Source of the DNA: Phaeobacter sp. A36a-5a
Lineage (GTDB): Bacteria > Pseudomonadota > Alphaproteobacteria > Rhodobacterales > Rhodobacteraceae
Reading direction: 5' to 3'
Length of the DNA stretch: 64,000 nt
Assembly (NCBI RefSeq): GCF_037911135.1
Contig: NZ_JBBLYU010000003.1
Location: 1-64,000 of the forward strand
Shown one piece after another: positions 44,024 to 54,104 of the stretch; position 1 is the stretch's first letter, and the number at the start of each line of letters is the position of its first letter. The notes below the pieces were generated by a model, which was given only the letters and a program-made list of their open reading frames with translations, did not search any database and was not told the origin of the DNA. The translations under genes and the position numbers were made by a program.

Positions 44024-46360
44024 ATGACTATCAAAGAGATTTTCGACACCATGACCTATGGCCCCGCCCCCGAAAGTGCAGCTGAGGCGCTGGCCTGGCT
44101 GGTGGATCAGGGCGCCCGGTTCGGCCATTTCATCGACGGCGACTTCACCGCACCCGGCGACGGGTTCGACAGCAAGAACCCGGCAACCGGCGAGGTTCTG
44201 GCCACATTGACCCAGGCCAGCCAGTCGGATGTCGACAGCGCTGTTGCCGCGGCGCGCAAGGCGCAGGGCAAATGGGCGGCCCTAGGCGGCGCCGGCCGCG
44301 CACGCTATCTCTATGCCATCGCGCGGCTGATGCAAAAACACGCGCGCCTGTTTGCGGTTCTGGAAACGCTGGATAACGGCAAGCCAATCCGCGAAAGCCG
44401 CGACATTGATGTGCCGCTGGCGCAGCGCCATTTCTACTATCACGCAGGCATGGCCCAGCTGATGGAAAGCGAACTTCCCGACCGTGAGGCGCTGGGTGTC
44501 TGTGGGCAGATCATCCCTTGGAACTTTCCGCTGCTGATGCTGGCGTGGAAGGTCGCGCCGGCCCTGGCCATGGGCAATACTGTGGTGCTGAAACCTGCGG
44601 AATACACCTCGCTTACCGCCCTGCTGTTTGCTGATATCTGCCGTCAGGCGGGCCTGCCCAAGGGTGTTGTGAACATCGTGACAGGCGATGGCGCCGTGGG
44701 GGAGATGATCGTCGGGGCCGAAGTCGACAAGATCGCCTTTACCGGGTCCACCGCCGTCGGCCGCCGCATTCGCGAAGCCACCGCAGGCAGCGGCAAGGCA
44801 CTGACGCTGGAGCTGGGCGGCAAATCTCCCTACATCGTCTTTGACGACGCCGATATCGACTCCGCCATTGAAGGTCTCGTTGATGCAATCTGGTTCAATC
44901 AGGGACAGGTCTGCTGCGCCGGCTCGCGACTTCTTGTTCAGGAAGGCGTCGCCGACCGTTTCCACAGGAAACTACGCGCACGGATGGACAAGTTGCGCAT
45001 CGGCAATCCGCTGGACAAGAGCATCGACATCGGCGCCATTGTCGACCCGGTGCAGCTGACCACCATCAGCGAGATGGTTGCCGCCAATTCGGCCGGCCGC
45101 ATGTATCAGGCGCAGATCGATGTGCCGGAGCGCGGGTGTTTCTACCCGCCCACCCTCATCGAAGGTCTGGCGCCCTCCGACACGCTGATGCAGGAGGAGA
45201 TCTTTGGTCCGGTTCTGGTATCGACCACCTTCCGCACCCCATCCGAGGCTGTAGAACTGGCGAATAACACCCGCTACGGTCTGGCGGCGACGCTCTGGAC
45301 TGAAAACGTCAATCTCGCGCTGGACATCGCCCCCAAACTGGTTGCCGGCGTGGTCTGGGTCAATGCAACCAATCTCTTTGATGCGGCCGCAGGATTTGGC
45401 GGCACCCGTGAAAGCGGCTTTGGCCGTGAAGGCGGCTGGGAAGGGCTTGGCGCCTACACCAAGCCAAAGGGCAAGGTCAAAGCTCTTGACCAGATCAAGG
45501 GTTTTGACGGTGAAGGTGCACCGGTTGATGCCGTGGACCGCACCGCAAAACTCTATATCGGTGGCAAGCAGGCGCGCCCGGATGGCGGCTATTCCAAAGC
45601 CATCCATGGCAAATCCGGCGCGCTGCTGGGCCACGTTGGCCTCGGCAACCGCAAGGACGTTCGCAACGCCGTGGAAGCCGCAGCCGGGGCCAATGGCTGG
45701 GCCAAGACGACGGGCCATCTGCGCGCGCAGATCCTTTACTACATCGGCGAAAACCTATCTGCGCGGGCTGGCGAATTTGCCGATCGGATCGACCGGATGA
45801 CCGGCAAGTCCCAAGGCGCGCAGGAGGTCGAAACCTCGATCCAGCGCCTGTTCACCGCCGCTGCCTGGGCCGACAAATACGACGGGCAGGCCCATGGTGT
45901 GCCAATCCGCGGTGTGGCCCTGGCGATGAAGGAACCTGTTGGGGTGATCGGCGCACTCTGCGCGGATGAGGCCCCCTTGCTGGGCCTGATCTCGGTGCTG
46001 GCACCCGCCATTGCCATGGGCAACCGCGTGGTCCTGGCCGCATCCGAGGCCTACCCGCTGGCGGCGACCGACTTCTATCAGGTGCTGGACACATCCGATC
46101 TGCCCGGTGGCGTCGTCAATATCTTGACCGGCCGTCACGCCGAACTGGCCGAACCGCTGGCCGCCCATCTCAATGTAGATGCGGTCTGGAGCTTCTCCTC
46201 CTCTGACCTCTCCGCCGCGATCGAGGCTGCCTCCGCCGGTAATCTCAAGCGTACATGGGTCAACAATGGCATGGCGCTGGACTGGGCGTCGGACCACAGC
46301 CGCCGCTTCCTCGAAGCCGCAACCGAGGTAAAGAACATCTGGATCCCCTACGGCGAATAA
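44024..46360 (+). CDS. ALDH16-type fused aldehyde dehydrogenase
   Basis: A 778-residue protein. The first about 490 residues are a complete aldehyde dehydrogenase: IIPWNFPLL, FTGSTAVG, the glutamate in LELGGKSP, the catalytic cysteine in GQVCCAG (about residue 297) and EEIFGPVL. After a linker, a second ALDH-like segment (about 505-778) has lost the motifs (for example GALCADEAPLL where PWNFP is expected) and has no catalytic cysteine. This layout is that of the ALDH16 family, of which a Rhodobacteraceae member has been studied structurally. I start at MTIKEIFDT. Next to deoC it probably oxidises acetaldehyde to acetate; the co-factor is likely NAD. Confidence 0.93.
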   Translation: MTIKEIFDTMTYGPAPESAAEALAWLVDQGARFGHFIDGDFTAPGDGFDSKNPATGEVLATLTQASQSDVDSAVAAARKAQGKWAALGGAGRARYLYAIARLMQKHARLFAVLETLDNGKPIRESRDIDVPLAQRHFYYHAGMAQLMESELPDREALGVCGQIIPWNFPLLMLAWKVAPALAMGNTVVLKPAEYTSLTALLFADICRQAGLPKGVVNIVTGDGAVGEMIVGAEVDKIAFTGSTAVGRRIREATAGSGKALTLELGGKSPYIVFDDADIDSAIEGLVDAIWFNQGQVCCAGSRLLVQEGVADRFHRKLRARMDKLRIGNPLDKSIDIGAIVDPVQLTTISEMVAANSAGRMYQAQIDVPERGCFYPPTLIEGLAPSDTLMQEEIFGPVLVSTTFRTPSEAVELANNTRYGLAATLWTENVNLALDIAPKLVAGVVWVNATNLFDAAAGFGGTRESGFGREGGWEGLGAYTKPKGKVKALDQIKGFDGEGAPVDAVDRTAKLYIGGKQARPDGGYSKAIHGKSGALLGHVGLGNRKDVRNAVEAAAGANGWAKTTGHLRAQILYYIGENLSARAGEFADRIDRMTGKSQGAQEVETSIQRLFTAAAWADKYDGQAHGVPIRGVALAMKEPVGVIGALCADEAPLLGLISVLAPAIAMGNRVVLAASEAYPLAATDFYQVLDTSDLPGGVVNILTGRHAELAEPLAAHLNVDAVWSFSSSDLSAAIEAASAGNLKRTWVNNGMALDWASDHSRRFLEAATEVKNIWIPYGE

Positions 46361-46366
46361 GCCGAT

Positions 46367-46392
46367 GGGTGCAGCCCAAAGGGGCTGCACCC
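46367..46392 (+). terminator. First hairpin after the ALDH16 gene
   Basis: Stem GGGTGCAGCCC/GGGGCTGCACCC with a short loop, seven bases after the stop. There is no T run. It may protect the 3' end ahead of the real terminator just downstream. Confidence 0.5.
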
Positions 46393-46404
46393 GTCATATC
46401 CTGC

Positions 46405-46441
46405 AAAAAGGGCGCTACCAGAAATGGTAGCGCCCTTTTTT
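46405..46441. terminator. Strong bidirectional terminator
   Basis: A 16-base-pair stem (AAAAAGGGCGCTACC pairs with GGTAGCGCCCTTTTT) with a GAAA-type loop, T-rich on both strands. It separates deoC-ALDH16 from the convergent M16 peptidase operon. Confidence 0.95.
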
Positions 46442-46466
46442 CCGTTTGATATACCGCCAGCCCAGC

Positions 46467-47786
46467 TCAGTTGGTGGATTGCAGACCTTCAGGACGACCC
46501 ACCACGATGAAATGCAGCTGATCCGGCAGCAGGATCTCCGCTGCCACCTTGTTGATCTCGTCCAATGTCACTGCATTCACCTTGTCATTGCGGGTGGCGA
46601 CGTAATCAATGGGCAGGTCATCCATCTGCATCCCCGCCAGAATGGACGCGATCCGGCTATTGCCATCAAAGCGCAGTGGGTAGGCCCCGGTCAGATAGGT
46701 CTTTGCATCCGCCAGTTCCTTCTCCGTTACACCCTCGGCTGCCAGCTTCGCCCATTCGGTCTGGATCACCTCAACCGTCTCGGCGATCTTGCCATTGGCC
46801 GAGGCGACGGAGCCCATGTAGACAGCACCAAGATCACGCGGAACCAGGTAGCTGTAGACACCGTAGGTGAGGCCGCGTTTCTCGCGCACCTCCGACATCA
46901 GGCGGCTGTCAAAAGATCCCCCACCGAGGATCTGGTTCAGCAGATAGGCCGCAAAATACCGCGGGTCGTCGCGTTTGATGCCGATATGACCGAACAGCGC
47001 CACCGATTGTGGCGTGTCGTAGTCAACAACGGTCACGCCCCCTTCGATGGTGACATCTGCCGGTCCTGGAATTGGCGCGCCTTCCGCTGGCAGATCCGCC
47101 AGCAAAGTATCGAGAAGCGCTCCCAATTCCGCCTCGGTGATATCCCCCACCGCCCCGACGTAGAGCCGGTCGCGGGCAAAGACCGCTTCATGCGCATCAA
47201 ACATGTCCTGTCGGGTGAGGGCGGTCACGCTCTCGATGGTCCCGTTTCCTTCGGTGCCGTAGGGATGATCGCCAAAAGCCATCTGCGAGAACACCCGCCC
47301 GGCAATGTCATTGGGATCTTTCGCATCGGAACGCAGTCCGGCGAGGACCTGCGCACGCACCCGGTCCAGTGCATCCTGATCAAAGCGCGGCTCGTGGATG
47401 GTCTGACGCAGCAGATCAATCGCCCGATTGCGGTTCTCGCTCAGGAATTGCGCCGAAATGGACACGGTATCCTTGTCTGCATCATAGGAGAACCCCGCCG
47501 CCAGGCTTTCCAGCGCGCGGGCGTAGTCCTGGGCAGGCAAGGGTCCGGCGCCCTCTTCCAACAGGCCGGCCATCAGATAGGTCGCGCCACGCTTTCCCGG
47601 TTTGTCGAGCGATGTGCCACCGCGAAACCGCAGTTCCAGCGCGGTAAAGGGGATGCTGTGGTCCTCGACCAGCCACGCGGTGATGCCACCGGGAGAGGTG
47701 ACCTCCTTGATTTTCACCTCTGCCCAGACAGGCAGGGCGAGGAAACAGACGGCCATTGCCGCCGTGATGAGCTTTATCGCCTTCAT
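46467..47786 (-). CDS. M16 family peptidase homologue without zinc motif
   Basis: A 439-residue protein with a signal peptide (MKAIKLITAAMAVCFLALP, cleavage near WAEV), so periplasmic. Two M16 half-domains can be traced, but the HXXEH zinc site is absent: the equivalent stretch reads GATYLMAGLLEEG. It is therefore the non-catalytic partner of an M16B pair; the other half, with the active site, is encoded just upstream and overlaps by four bases (ATGA). Such pairs form a heterodimer that digests small peptides. Confidence 0.9.
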   Translation of the reverse strand: MKAIKLITAAMAVCFLALPVWAEVKIKEVTSPGGITAWLVEDHSIPFTALELRFRGGTSLDKPGKRGATYLMAGLLEEGAGPLPAQDYARALESLAAGFSYDADKDTVSISAQFLSENRNRAIDLLRQTIHEPRFDQDALDRVRAQVLAGLRSDAKDPNDIAGRVFSQMAFGDHPYGTEGNGTIESVTALTRQDMFDAHEAVFARDRLYVGAVGDITEAELGALLDTLLADLPAEGAPIPGPADVTIEGGVTVVDYDTPQSVALFGHIGIKRDDPRYFAAYLLNQILGGGSFDSRLMSEVREKRGLTYGVYSYLVPRDLGAVYMGSVASANGKIAETVEVIQTEWAKLAAEGVTEKELADAKTYLTGAYPLRFDGNSRIASILAGMQMDDLPIDYVATRNDKVNAVTLDEINKVAAEILLPDQLHFIVVGRPEGLQSTN

Positions 47787-49207
47787 TGGCTTACCTCTTC
47801 ATCTCGCATCATCCAGCCGGTCACCGAGACCTCCGGTCGCAGCACTTCGCGGGCAACTGCGATGATTTCATCCGCCGTGATGGATTGCAGGATGCGGGGC
47901 CAGGCCTGCACATCCTCAACCGTCAGTCCCGAGGCCAGCGCCCGACCATAGCGGTTTGCGATCCCGTCGACATTGTCGCGGGCATAAACTTCGGCGGCAC
48001 GCAGTTGCAGTTTGATCCGCTCCAGCTGTGCCTCATCGACGCCCTCTTCGAGGAACCGGGCAAAGGTCGCATCAAGCGCGGCCTCGGCATCCTCAAGGCT
48101 GATGTCCGCGCCCGGCACGATCAGAAAGTCGAAGGTGGTGTCGTCCAGCGAGACATCGGAATAGAAAACCCCGGTATAGACTGCCACCTGCTGGTCGAAC
48201 TGTAGCGCATTGGTCAGATACGACGTGCTGCCGCCGCCCAATAGTTCGGCCAGAAGATACAGCGCCGCTGCGCGTTCCTGCGCACCACTGTCACGTTCAG
48301 GCGCCAGATAGGAGCGCTGGACAAAGGGCTGCGCCACGCGCGGATCCTTGAAGATAATACGCCGGGCAGCGGTCTGCTGAGGCTCCTTGCTGCGGAGCCG
48401 TTCGGGCAGCTCCGGGTTGGCCGGGATCTTGCCATAGCTCTCCTCGGCAAGGCGACGCACCTCTGCGGGATCGACATCACCGGAGACCACCAGAATCGCA
48501 TTATTGGGGGCGTAGTATGTCCCGTAAAAGGACAGCGCATCTGCCATGTCCAGCTCTTCCATCTCATGGCGCCAGCCAATGATCGGCTGCCCGTAGCGAT
48601 GGTTGAGATACTGCGCCGCATTCAACTGCTCACGAAACAACGCGCGCGGCTCGCTGTCGGTGCGCTGATTGCGTTCCTCCAGAATGACTTCGCGTTCGGT
48701 TTCGATATCCTGTTCGGTCAGGCGGATATTGACCATGCGGTCGCTTTCCATCTGCATCATCAGCCCCAGGCGATCCGCTGCGACACGCTGGAAATAGGCG
48801 GTATAATCATAGCTGGTGAAAGCATTGTCCCGCCCGCCATTGGCCGCAACCGTGGCTGACAGCTCTCCGGCCTCCATCGTATCGGTGGCCTTGAACAGCA
48901 GGTGTTCGAGGAAATGCGCCACGCCGGATTGGCCCACAGGTTCGTCGGCGGAACCGGCGCGGTACCAGACCATATGCTGAACAACGGGCGCGCGATGATC
49001 TTCGATCACGACCACCTGCATGCCATTGTCCAGCACAAAGCTTGTGACCATGTCGCTTGCATCGTTCGGCGCATCGGCGCCCTGTGCCTGCGCTGTCTGA
49101 ACAAAGTTGCCGGACCTCAGAGTCGCCAAATCCATGGCCACGAGGGCTGCAACAAGCGCGCTGGCCCTGATGATCCGGCGGATCACGGGTTTCATAGGGG
49201 GGATCAT
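47783..49207 (-). CDS. M16 family zinc peptidase, catalytic subunit
   Basis: A 474-residue protein with a hydrophobic export signal (about 8-27, then TAQAQGAD). The inverted zinc motif HFLEH is intact in GVAHFLEHLLFKAT. The C-terminal half carries the R/Y-like substrate-holding region. AAGGAGA lies seven bases upstream of the chosen ATG. It is probably periplasmic and acts with the motif-less partner downstream. Peptide clearance after lipoprotein or signal-peptide processing is a possible role, given lspA nearby; this is inference. Confidence 0.92.
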   Translation of the reverse strand: MIPPMKPVIRRIIRASALVAALVAMDLATLRSGNFVQTAQAQGADAPNDASDMVTSFVLDNGMQVVVIEDHRAPVVQHMVWYRAGSADEPVGQSGVAHFLEHLLFKATDTMEAGELSATVAANGGRDNAFTSYDYTAYFQRVAADRLGLMMQMESDRMVNIRLTEQDIETEREVILEERNQRTDSEPRALFREQLNAAQYLNHRYGQPIIGWRHEMEELDMADALSFYGTYYAPNNAILVVSGDVDPAEVRRLAEESYGKIPANPELPERLRSKEPQQTAARRIIFKDPRVAQPFVQRSYLAPERDSGAQERAAALYLLAELLGGGSTSYLTNALQFDQQVAVYTGVFYSDVSLDDTTFDFLIVPGADISLEDAEAALDATFARFLEEGVDEAQLERIKLQLRAAEVYARDNVDGIANRYGRALASGLTVEDVQAWPRILQSITADEIIAVAREVLRPEVSVTGWMMRDEEVSQ

Positions 49208-49500
49208 TGGTGATCTCCTTTTTTGCGGTACGCCAGCGGCAATGGGTAGACCGGTAGCGTCAAAATAGACAAATGCAGCCGGTCAGACAGGGCCACCTGC
49301 CCGCGATGGGCAATGCTATACGCCACCCTGTCCGTGTGGGGGCGTGCAAAGCAGCAGGTCCGATCCGACGACATATCATTGGCATTGATCCATAAAACGG
49401 ACCAACATCGCTGGCATCAAACTACGCTCTAGGGGGGCATGTGCAAGGGAAATGGCGTTTTTGTGATCGCCACATAATCCCGAAAACTGCAGACTCGGCG
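49208..49500. other. Intergenic stretch, no recognised gene
   Basis: About 290 bases between the DUF3035 lipoprotein gene and the M16 operon. No credible coding frame, RNA gene or strong hairpin was seen. A promoter for the M16 genes is expected here. Confidence 0.45.
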
Positions 49501-50016
49501 TTACTCTGCCGGCGGGGCCGACGGGGTCTCGAATCCGGCACGGCGGAATCGTTCGCTGACCACATCCGGCGCAATCGCCTCGCGTTTGTAGGCGTCCTGG
49601 TAGCGGTCAACAGGGAACAGCTTGAACCGTGCCGTGCGGTTTTCACGCTTGCGCTTCTTTGCATCGCGCGCGGCGAGATCCGCACGGACGTCGGGATCGA
49701 CGCCATAGCGGCTGGCGGCAGTGACCAAGGCGCCATCGCTGGCGGGGACACCATCACTGGGAACCAGCGCTGCGGCATTTCCGCCGAGCACGGCGACGGC
49801 TTCGCCCTTGGGGTTGCGGTCGGTAAGGTTGGCCGCGCCCGGCGTCGGCTGCGGCAGCGTCTTGTAGCTGGTCGGTTCTTCCAGCGGTTTGGCAGGCAGG
49901 ACCATAAATTCATCCGGGCCGGTTCCGGAGGGGCGCAGATCACGCAGCCCTTTTTGCCCGCAGGCAGATACGGCCAGCGCGCCCATCAGAACAATCACAC
50001 CAAAAGGGATCCGCAT
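49501..50016 (-). CDS. DUF3035 family lipoprotein
   Basis: A 171-residue protein with a lipoprotein signal (MRIPFGVIVLMGALAVSAC, lipobox V-S-A-C19). The sequence after it (LRDLRPSGTGPDEF, LPQPTPG) matches the DUF3035 family, usually beside lspA in Rhodobacterales, and C-terminally it has a basic helix (AKKRKRENRTARF). Function unknown. It is immediately downstream of lspA, whose product processes lipoproteins such as this one. Confidence 0.85.
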   Translation of the reverse strand: MRIPFGVIVLMGALAVSACGQKGLRDLRPSGTGPDEFMVLPAKPLEEPTSYKTLPQPTPGAANLTDRNPKGEAVAVLGGNAAALVPSDGVPASDGALVTAASRYGVDPDVRADLAARDAKKRKRENRTARFKLFPVDRYQDAYKREAIAPDVVSERFRRAGFETPSAPPAE

Positions 50017-50069
50017 GACCCGTTACTCCTGCCTGTTTGAGCCGCTTTTATCGTATTTACCCAGCGAGG

Positions 50070-50552
50070 TCACGCAGGGTTTTTCTGCCGCCCGTCAAAT
50101 AGGATCAAGCCGGCCGCTCCCGCAAAGATAAAGATGTCCGCCACATTGAAGACAAAGGGATTGTCGATGCCGCAGCAGGACATATTGAGGAAATCGAGCA
50201 CATAGCCATAGAGCAGCCGGTCGACGACATTGCCCAGCGCGCCGCCGATGACCAGCCCGGCGGACAGTTGCATGACGCGGGCATTGGCAGGCAGGCGCGA
50301 GATCCAGATCACTAGCACCAGGCAGATCACCAGAGACAGCCCGATCAGGATCCAGCGTGTGGTGTCAGTGCCACCGCCGAACAGGCCGAAGTTGATGCCC
50401 GTATTTTCACCATAGCGGAACCGCAGCAGCGGCGGCAGCACGTCAATGCCGCCGCGATTGGCGACATCCATGACCCGAACCACCAGATATTTACTGATCT
50501 GATCCGCAAGCAACGCCAATACCGCTGCCCAGATCATCACTTTGGCTCGCAT
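50070..50552 (-). CDS. lspA: Lipoprotein signal peptidase (signal peptidase II)
   Basis: A 160-residue inner-membrane aspartic protease with four helices. The catalytic aspartates are in NVVDRLLYG and FNVADIFIF. It removes signal peptides from diacylglyceryl-modified prolipoproteins. I start at MRAKVMIWAAV with AAGAGGAG upstream; the frame is open 15 codons further. It follows purH in the same direction by 70 bases and precedes a lipoprotein gene, a common Rhodobacterales order. Confidence 0.95.
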   Translation of the reverse strand: MRAKVMIWAAVLALLADQISKYLVVRVMDVANRGGIDVLPPLLRFRYGENTGINFGLFGGGTDTTRWILIGLSLVICLVLVIWISRLPANARVMQLSAGLVIGGALGNVVDRLLYGYVLDFLNMSCCGIDNPFVFNVADIFIFAGAAGLILFDGRQKNPA

Positions 50553-50623
50553 AGCGCGGCTCCTCTTGACGGGGTTTCGGATGGCCGACCGGACCAAACT
50601 GGTCCGATCGGCGTCAACCGTGT

Positions 50624-52213
50624 CTAGTGGCGGAAATGGCGCATGCCGGTGAAGACCATCGCCAGACCGGCGTCATTGGCGGCCTTGATCACCTCGTCAT
50701 CTCGCATGGAACCACCGGGCTGGATAACGCAGGTCGCGCCATTCGCTGCCGCTTCCAGCAGGCCGTCGGCAAAGGGGAAGAACGCATCAGACGCCACCGC
50801 TGATCCTTTGGCGAGGCTTTCGGGCAATTCCAGCGCGTCAGCCATGCGCTGCGCCTTGACGCCTGCGATGGTGGCACTGTCCAGACGGCTCATCTGACCT
50901 GCACCAACACCAACAGTCTGGCCAGATTTGACATAGACGATGGCGTTGGATTTCACATGTTTCGCTACCTTCCAGGCAAAGAGCAGATCCTGCATCTGTT
51001 CTTCAGTCGGGGCCTTTTCAGTGACCACCTTCAGGTCGTCCATGGCGCGGTGGCCGACGTCCTTGTCCTGCACCAGCATACCGCCGGAGACCTGACGGGT
51101 GGTCAGACCTGTATCCTGCGGGTTGGGCAGACCATCGGTCAGCAGCAGACGCAGGTTTTTCTTGGCGGCGAAAATCGCCTTTGCCTCTTCCGAGGCACCG
51201 GGGGCGATGACGACTTCGGTGAAGATCTGGACGATCTCTAGAGCGGTTTCGCCGTCCAGCGGCTGGTTCAGCGCGACAATACCGCCAAAGGCCGAGGTCC
51301 GGTCACAGTCGAAGGCTTTCTGATAGGCCTCTTTCAGTGTTGCGCCACGGGCCACTCCACAGGGGTTGGCGTGTTTGATGATAGCCACGGCGGGGCCATC
51401 AGCGGGGGCAAACTCGCTGACCAGCTCAAAGGCGGCATCGGTGTCATTGATGTTGTTGTAGGACAGTTCCTTGCCCTGCACCTGCTGTGCGGTGGCGACA
51501 CCTGCGCGGGCGGAGCCATCCAGGTAAAACGCCGCCTGCTGATGAGGGTTCTCACCATAGCGCAGGGTCTGGGCCAATTGCCCTGCAACGGCGCGGCGGC
51601 GGGGTGCCTCAAGCTTCAGCGCGCCTGCCATCCAGTTCGACACCGCCGCATCATATGCGGCTGTGCGAGCATAGGCGTTCTGTGCAAGCCACTGACGGAA
51701 GCCATAGGAGGTCTTGCCGTCGTTTTTGTCCAGCTCTGCCAGCAGTGGCTCGTAATCTTCGACATCCACCACAACATTCACGAACAGGTGGTTCTTGGAG
51801 GCGGCGCGGATCATTGCCGGACCGCCGATGTCGATGTTCTCGATGCAGCTGTCGTAGTCGCCGCCCTTGGCCACGGTTTCCTCAAATGGATAGAGGTTCA
51901 CCACCAGAAGGTCGATGGCACCGATGCCATGTTCCTCCATCGCAGCCACATGCGTGTCGTTGTCCCGCAGCGCCAGCAGACCGCCATGCACCATCGGGTG
52001 CAGCGTCTTCACCCGACCATCCATCATCTCAGGAAAACCGGTGATCTCGGACACGTCTTTCACGGTCAGGCCTGCCTCGCGCAGCGCCTTGGCCGTCCCG
52101 CCGGTTGAGAGCAGCTCAACGCCACGTGCCGCCAGGGCCTTACCCAGGTCGATCAACCCGGTCTTGTCGGATACGGAAAGCAGCGCACGGCGTACGGGGT
52201 GAAGGTCGGTCAT
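50624..52213 (-). CDS. purH: Bifunctional AICAR formyltransferase/IMP cyclohydrolase
   Basis: A 529-residue protein for the last two steps of purine synthesis. The N-terminal MGS-like IMP cyclohydrolase domain covers about residues 1-190 ([24 protein letters not shown]). The C-terminal AICAR transformylase holds the catalytic Lys-His in IIKHANPCG and FGGIVALNQ. Length is normal. AAGGA lies upstream of the ATG. Gene order rsmB, heparinase-like, purH, lspA is typical for Rhodobacterales. Confidence 0.97.
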   Translation of the reverse strand: MTDLHPVRRALLSVSDKTGLIDLGKALAARGVELLSTGGTAKALREAGLTVKDVSEITGFPEMMDGRVKTLHPMVHGGLLALRDNDTHVAAMEEHGIGAIDLLVVNLYPFEETVAKGGDYDSCIENIDIGGPAMIRAASKNHLFVNVVVDVEDYEPLLAELDKNDGKTSYGFRQWLAQNAYARTAAYDAAVSNWMAGALKLEAPRRRAVAGQLAQTLRYGENPHQQAAFYLDGSARAGVATAQQVQGKELSYNNINDTDAAFELVSEFAPADGPAVAIIKHANPCGVARGATLKEAYQKAFDCDRTSAFGGIVALNQPLDGETALEIVQIFTEVVIAPGASEEAKAIFAAKKNLRLLLTDGLPNPQDTGLTTRQVSGGMLVQDKDVGHRAMDDLKVVTEKAPTEEQMQDLLFAWKVAKHVKSNAIVYVKSGQTVGVGAGQMSRLDSATIAGVKAQRMADALELPESLAKGSAVASDAFFPFADGLLEAAANGATCVIQPGGSMRDDEVIKAANDAGLAMVFTGMRHFRH

Positions 52214-52235
52214 GGCAGGGCGGTCCTTTTCAGGC

Positions 52236-53978
52236 TCAGTCGGTTAACGCGGGGTCGTCCCGGTTCAGGTCTCGCACGGCAACGGCAGTCTCCTGCGCCT
52301 TACTGAGCGTCCACCGGATGCGCGTGGCATAATTCATTGCCCGCCCGGAGAGAACGATCTGTTTTGCCGCACGCGGCTTCAAGCGGGTCTTTTCCAGGTA
52401 CACGCTGGGCTCCAGCTTCAATTCGCAGGTCCCATCATGACGGAACACCCAGATCTCCCCGCTCTTGAGCGCCATGGATACTGCTGCGCCCCCCAAGTCA
52501 AGGGCTGCGTCCACGTCGGGGTGAAGATGCAGGCGGATCTCAAAGCCGATGCCGCTCAGGGAATGGGCATCCATCGCCTTGTCAAAGCGTCGTTTGTTCG
52601 TCGTGTCCAGCGCCAGCAACATGTCCTCGCCCGCAAGGCCACGGCCATCCATGGCGAGCTCCAATGTGCGCGCGTGGGTCAGGCCGAAATGACGCTCATA
52701 TCCGTTGTGCCCACCCTGGAACCGATAGCCATCTTCCAGATCCGATACATCGAGCGGCACGTTATCCGGGACTTCTGTCATCAGCTCATGTCCACTCCCC
52801 CGTTCCGGAGCGGAGAGACGGGCGCTTGAGTGGCCCTCGATGCACAGCGTCGAATGCGACGGCGTGGCGCGCCCGGCACGGCGCCATTCTACGCCAAAGG
52901 TTTCGCCAGAGCCGCAGTTCACGATCAGCGGGCGGCGGCCTGAGGTCAGTTCGAATGCCAGCGTGGAGGCATGACCGTTCCATGAGGCGCGCCCCTTGGG
53001 CGGCACAGAGGCGTCAATGATGACAGAGGTGCGCCGCCCGGAGAGCCGGGCATAGCCCATTGCAAGCCCGTCGGCATGGCGCTTGGTGACATGGCTCGCT
53101 GCCAGCGCATGATCGAGCCGTCCCTCAAGCCCGCGCCCGCCGCCGTGAAAGCGCGCCAGTCCGCCATCGGCGTGGCGCAAAGTACGCAGGGTCGGTGCAA
53201 TCCGTTCAATTGCTGCGACCTGTGCTGGTGGAACCCCGCGTCCGACATCCTGCAGCGCCGCGGCAGCCCAGGTGAGCAGGGTGAAGACTTCCAGCAGTTC
53301 CTCCGGGTTACGGGTCGGCAGCCCGCCCTGATCGTCGATCTGGCTGGCGCATTCCTCGGCGAGGGCTTTCAGGGCCGGATCGACCTGATCTTCGTGCCCC
53401 TTGAGTGCCAGACCGGCATAGATCAGCCCGGTCAACGCTTCAAAACGTGGCAATCCGGGTGAGGCCCCCTGCCAGCGCCGCGACAGGAACCACGTCTGGC
53501 GGGACAGAGCGCCAAAGAATGCCTCGGATTGTTTTGCATCACGCGCAGCTAGCAGAAACAGTGCATGATTGATCCAGCGGATCACGCGGCGGCCGGTCAG
53601 ATCCGGCGACCAGCCCGGTCCGGTGCCATTGCCGTGAGCCTCGATCCAGCCCCAGACCCAGAGCTGCGCTTTTTCGCGGGCGCGAAAATCACCGACAGCG
53701 GCCAGATCATCCAGCCAGGCAAACCCGTGGCGTTCCGCATCAAAGGCGAGGTCAGGTGCCACAACATCCCAAAGACCGGTCGTGGGCGATTCGACGAGAT
53801 AGCCTGCAAACAGAAGATTGCCCGCCACCAGCTGACGCCCACGGGCAAAACTGCCAATGGTGCGCGGCTCAGGCTGCGACACAAAGGCCGTGGCACCGGG
53901 CTGCCGACGGGCGCGCCTTGCATAATAGCGGTTCAAAAGGCGGGTGCCGCGCCGCGCCATTCTATCGTATCGGGACAT
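52236..53978 (-). CDS. Heparinase II/III family protein
   Basis: A 580-residue protein with the alpha/alpha-toroid N-terminal part and a C-terminal beta-sandwich typical of heparinase II/III-like polysaccharide lyases. No secretion signal is evident; it starts with a basic stretch ([17 protein letters not shown]). In Rhodobacterales this gene sits beside purH in most genomes and its substrate is not known, possibly a cell-surface glycan. I start at [11 protein letters not shown] with AAGAGAG upstream. It is 22 bases ahead of purH. Confidence 0.87.
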   Translation of the reverse strand: MSRYDRMARRGTRLLNRYYARRARRQPGATAFVSQPEPRTIGSFARGRQLVAGNLLFAGYLVESPTTGLWDVVAPDLAFDAERHGFAWLDDLAAVGDFRAREKAQLWVWGWIEAHGNGTGPGWSPDLTGRRVIRWINHALFLLAARDAKQSEAFFGALSRQTWFLSRRWQGASPGLPRFEALTGLIYAGLALKGHEDQVDPALKALAEECASQIDDQGGLPTRNPEELLEVFTLLTWAAAALQDVGRGVPPAQVAAIERIAPTLRTLRHADGGLARFHGGGRGLEGRLDHALAASHVTKRHADGLAMGYARLSGRRTSVIIDASVPPKGRASWNGHASTLAFELTSGRRPLIVNCGSGETFGVEWRRAGRATPSHSTLCIEGHSSARLSAPERGSGHELMTEVPDNVPLDVSDLEDGYRFQGGHNGYERHFGLTHARTLELAMDGRGLAGEDMLLALDTTNKRRFDKAMDAHSLSGIGFEIRLHLHPDVDAALDLGGAAVSMALKSGEIWVFRHDGTCELKLEPSVYLEKTRLKPRAAKQIVLSGRAMNYATRIRWTLSKAQETAVAVRDLNRDDPALTD

Positions 53979-54104
53979 GCTCTCTTGCCTCACGCCAGAG
54001 AAATTTTCCGGGGCGTTTTGCGCCGAGCATAGCGGCGGTTACCGGGCAAGTCACCGATAATGCGGCAGATACCTCAGGGCAGTATCGGCAAGGGGTTGCC
54101 GGTC

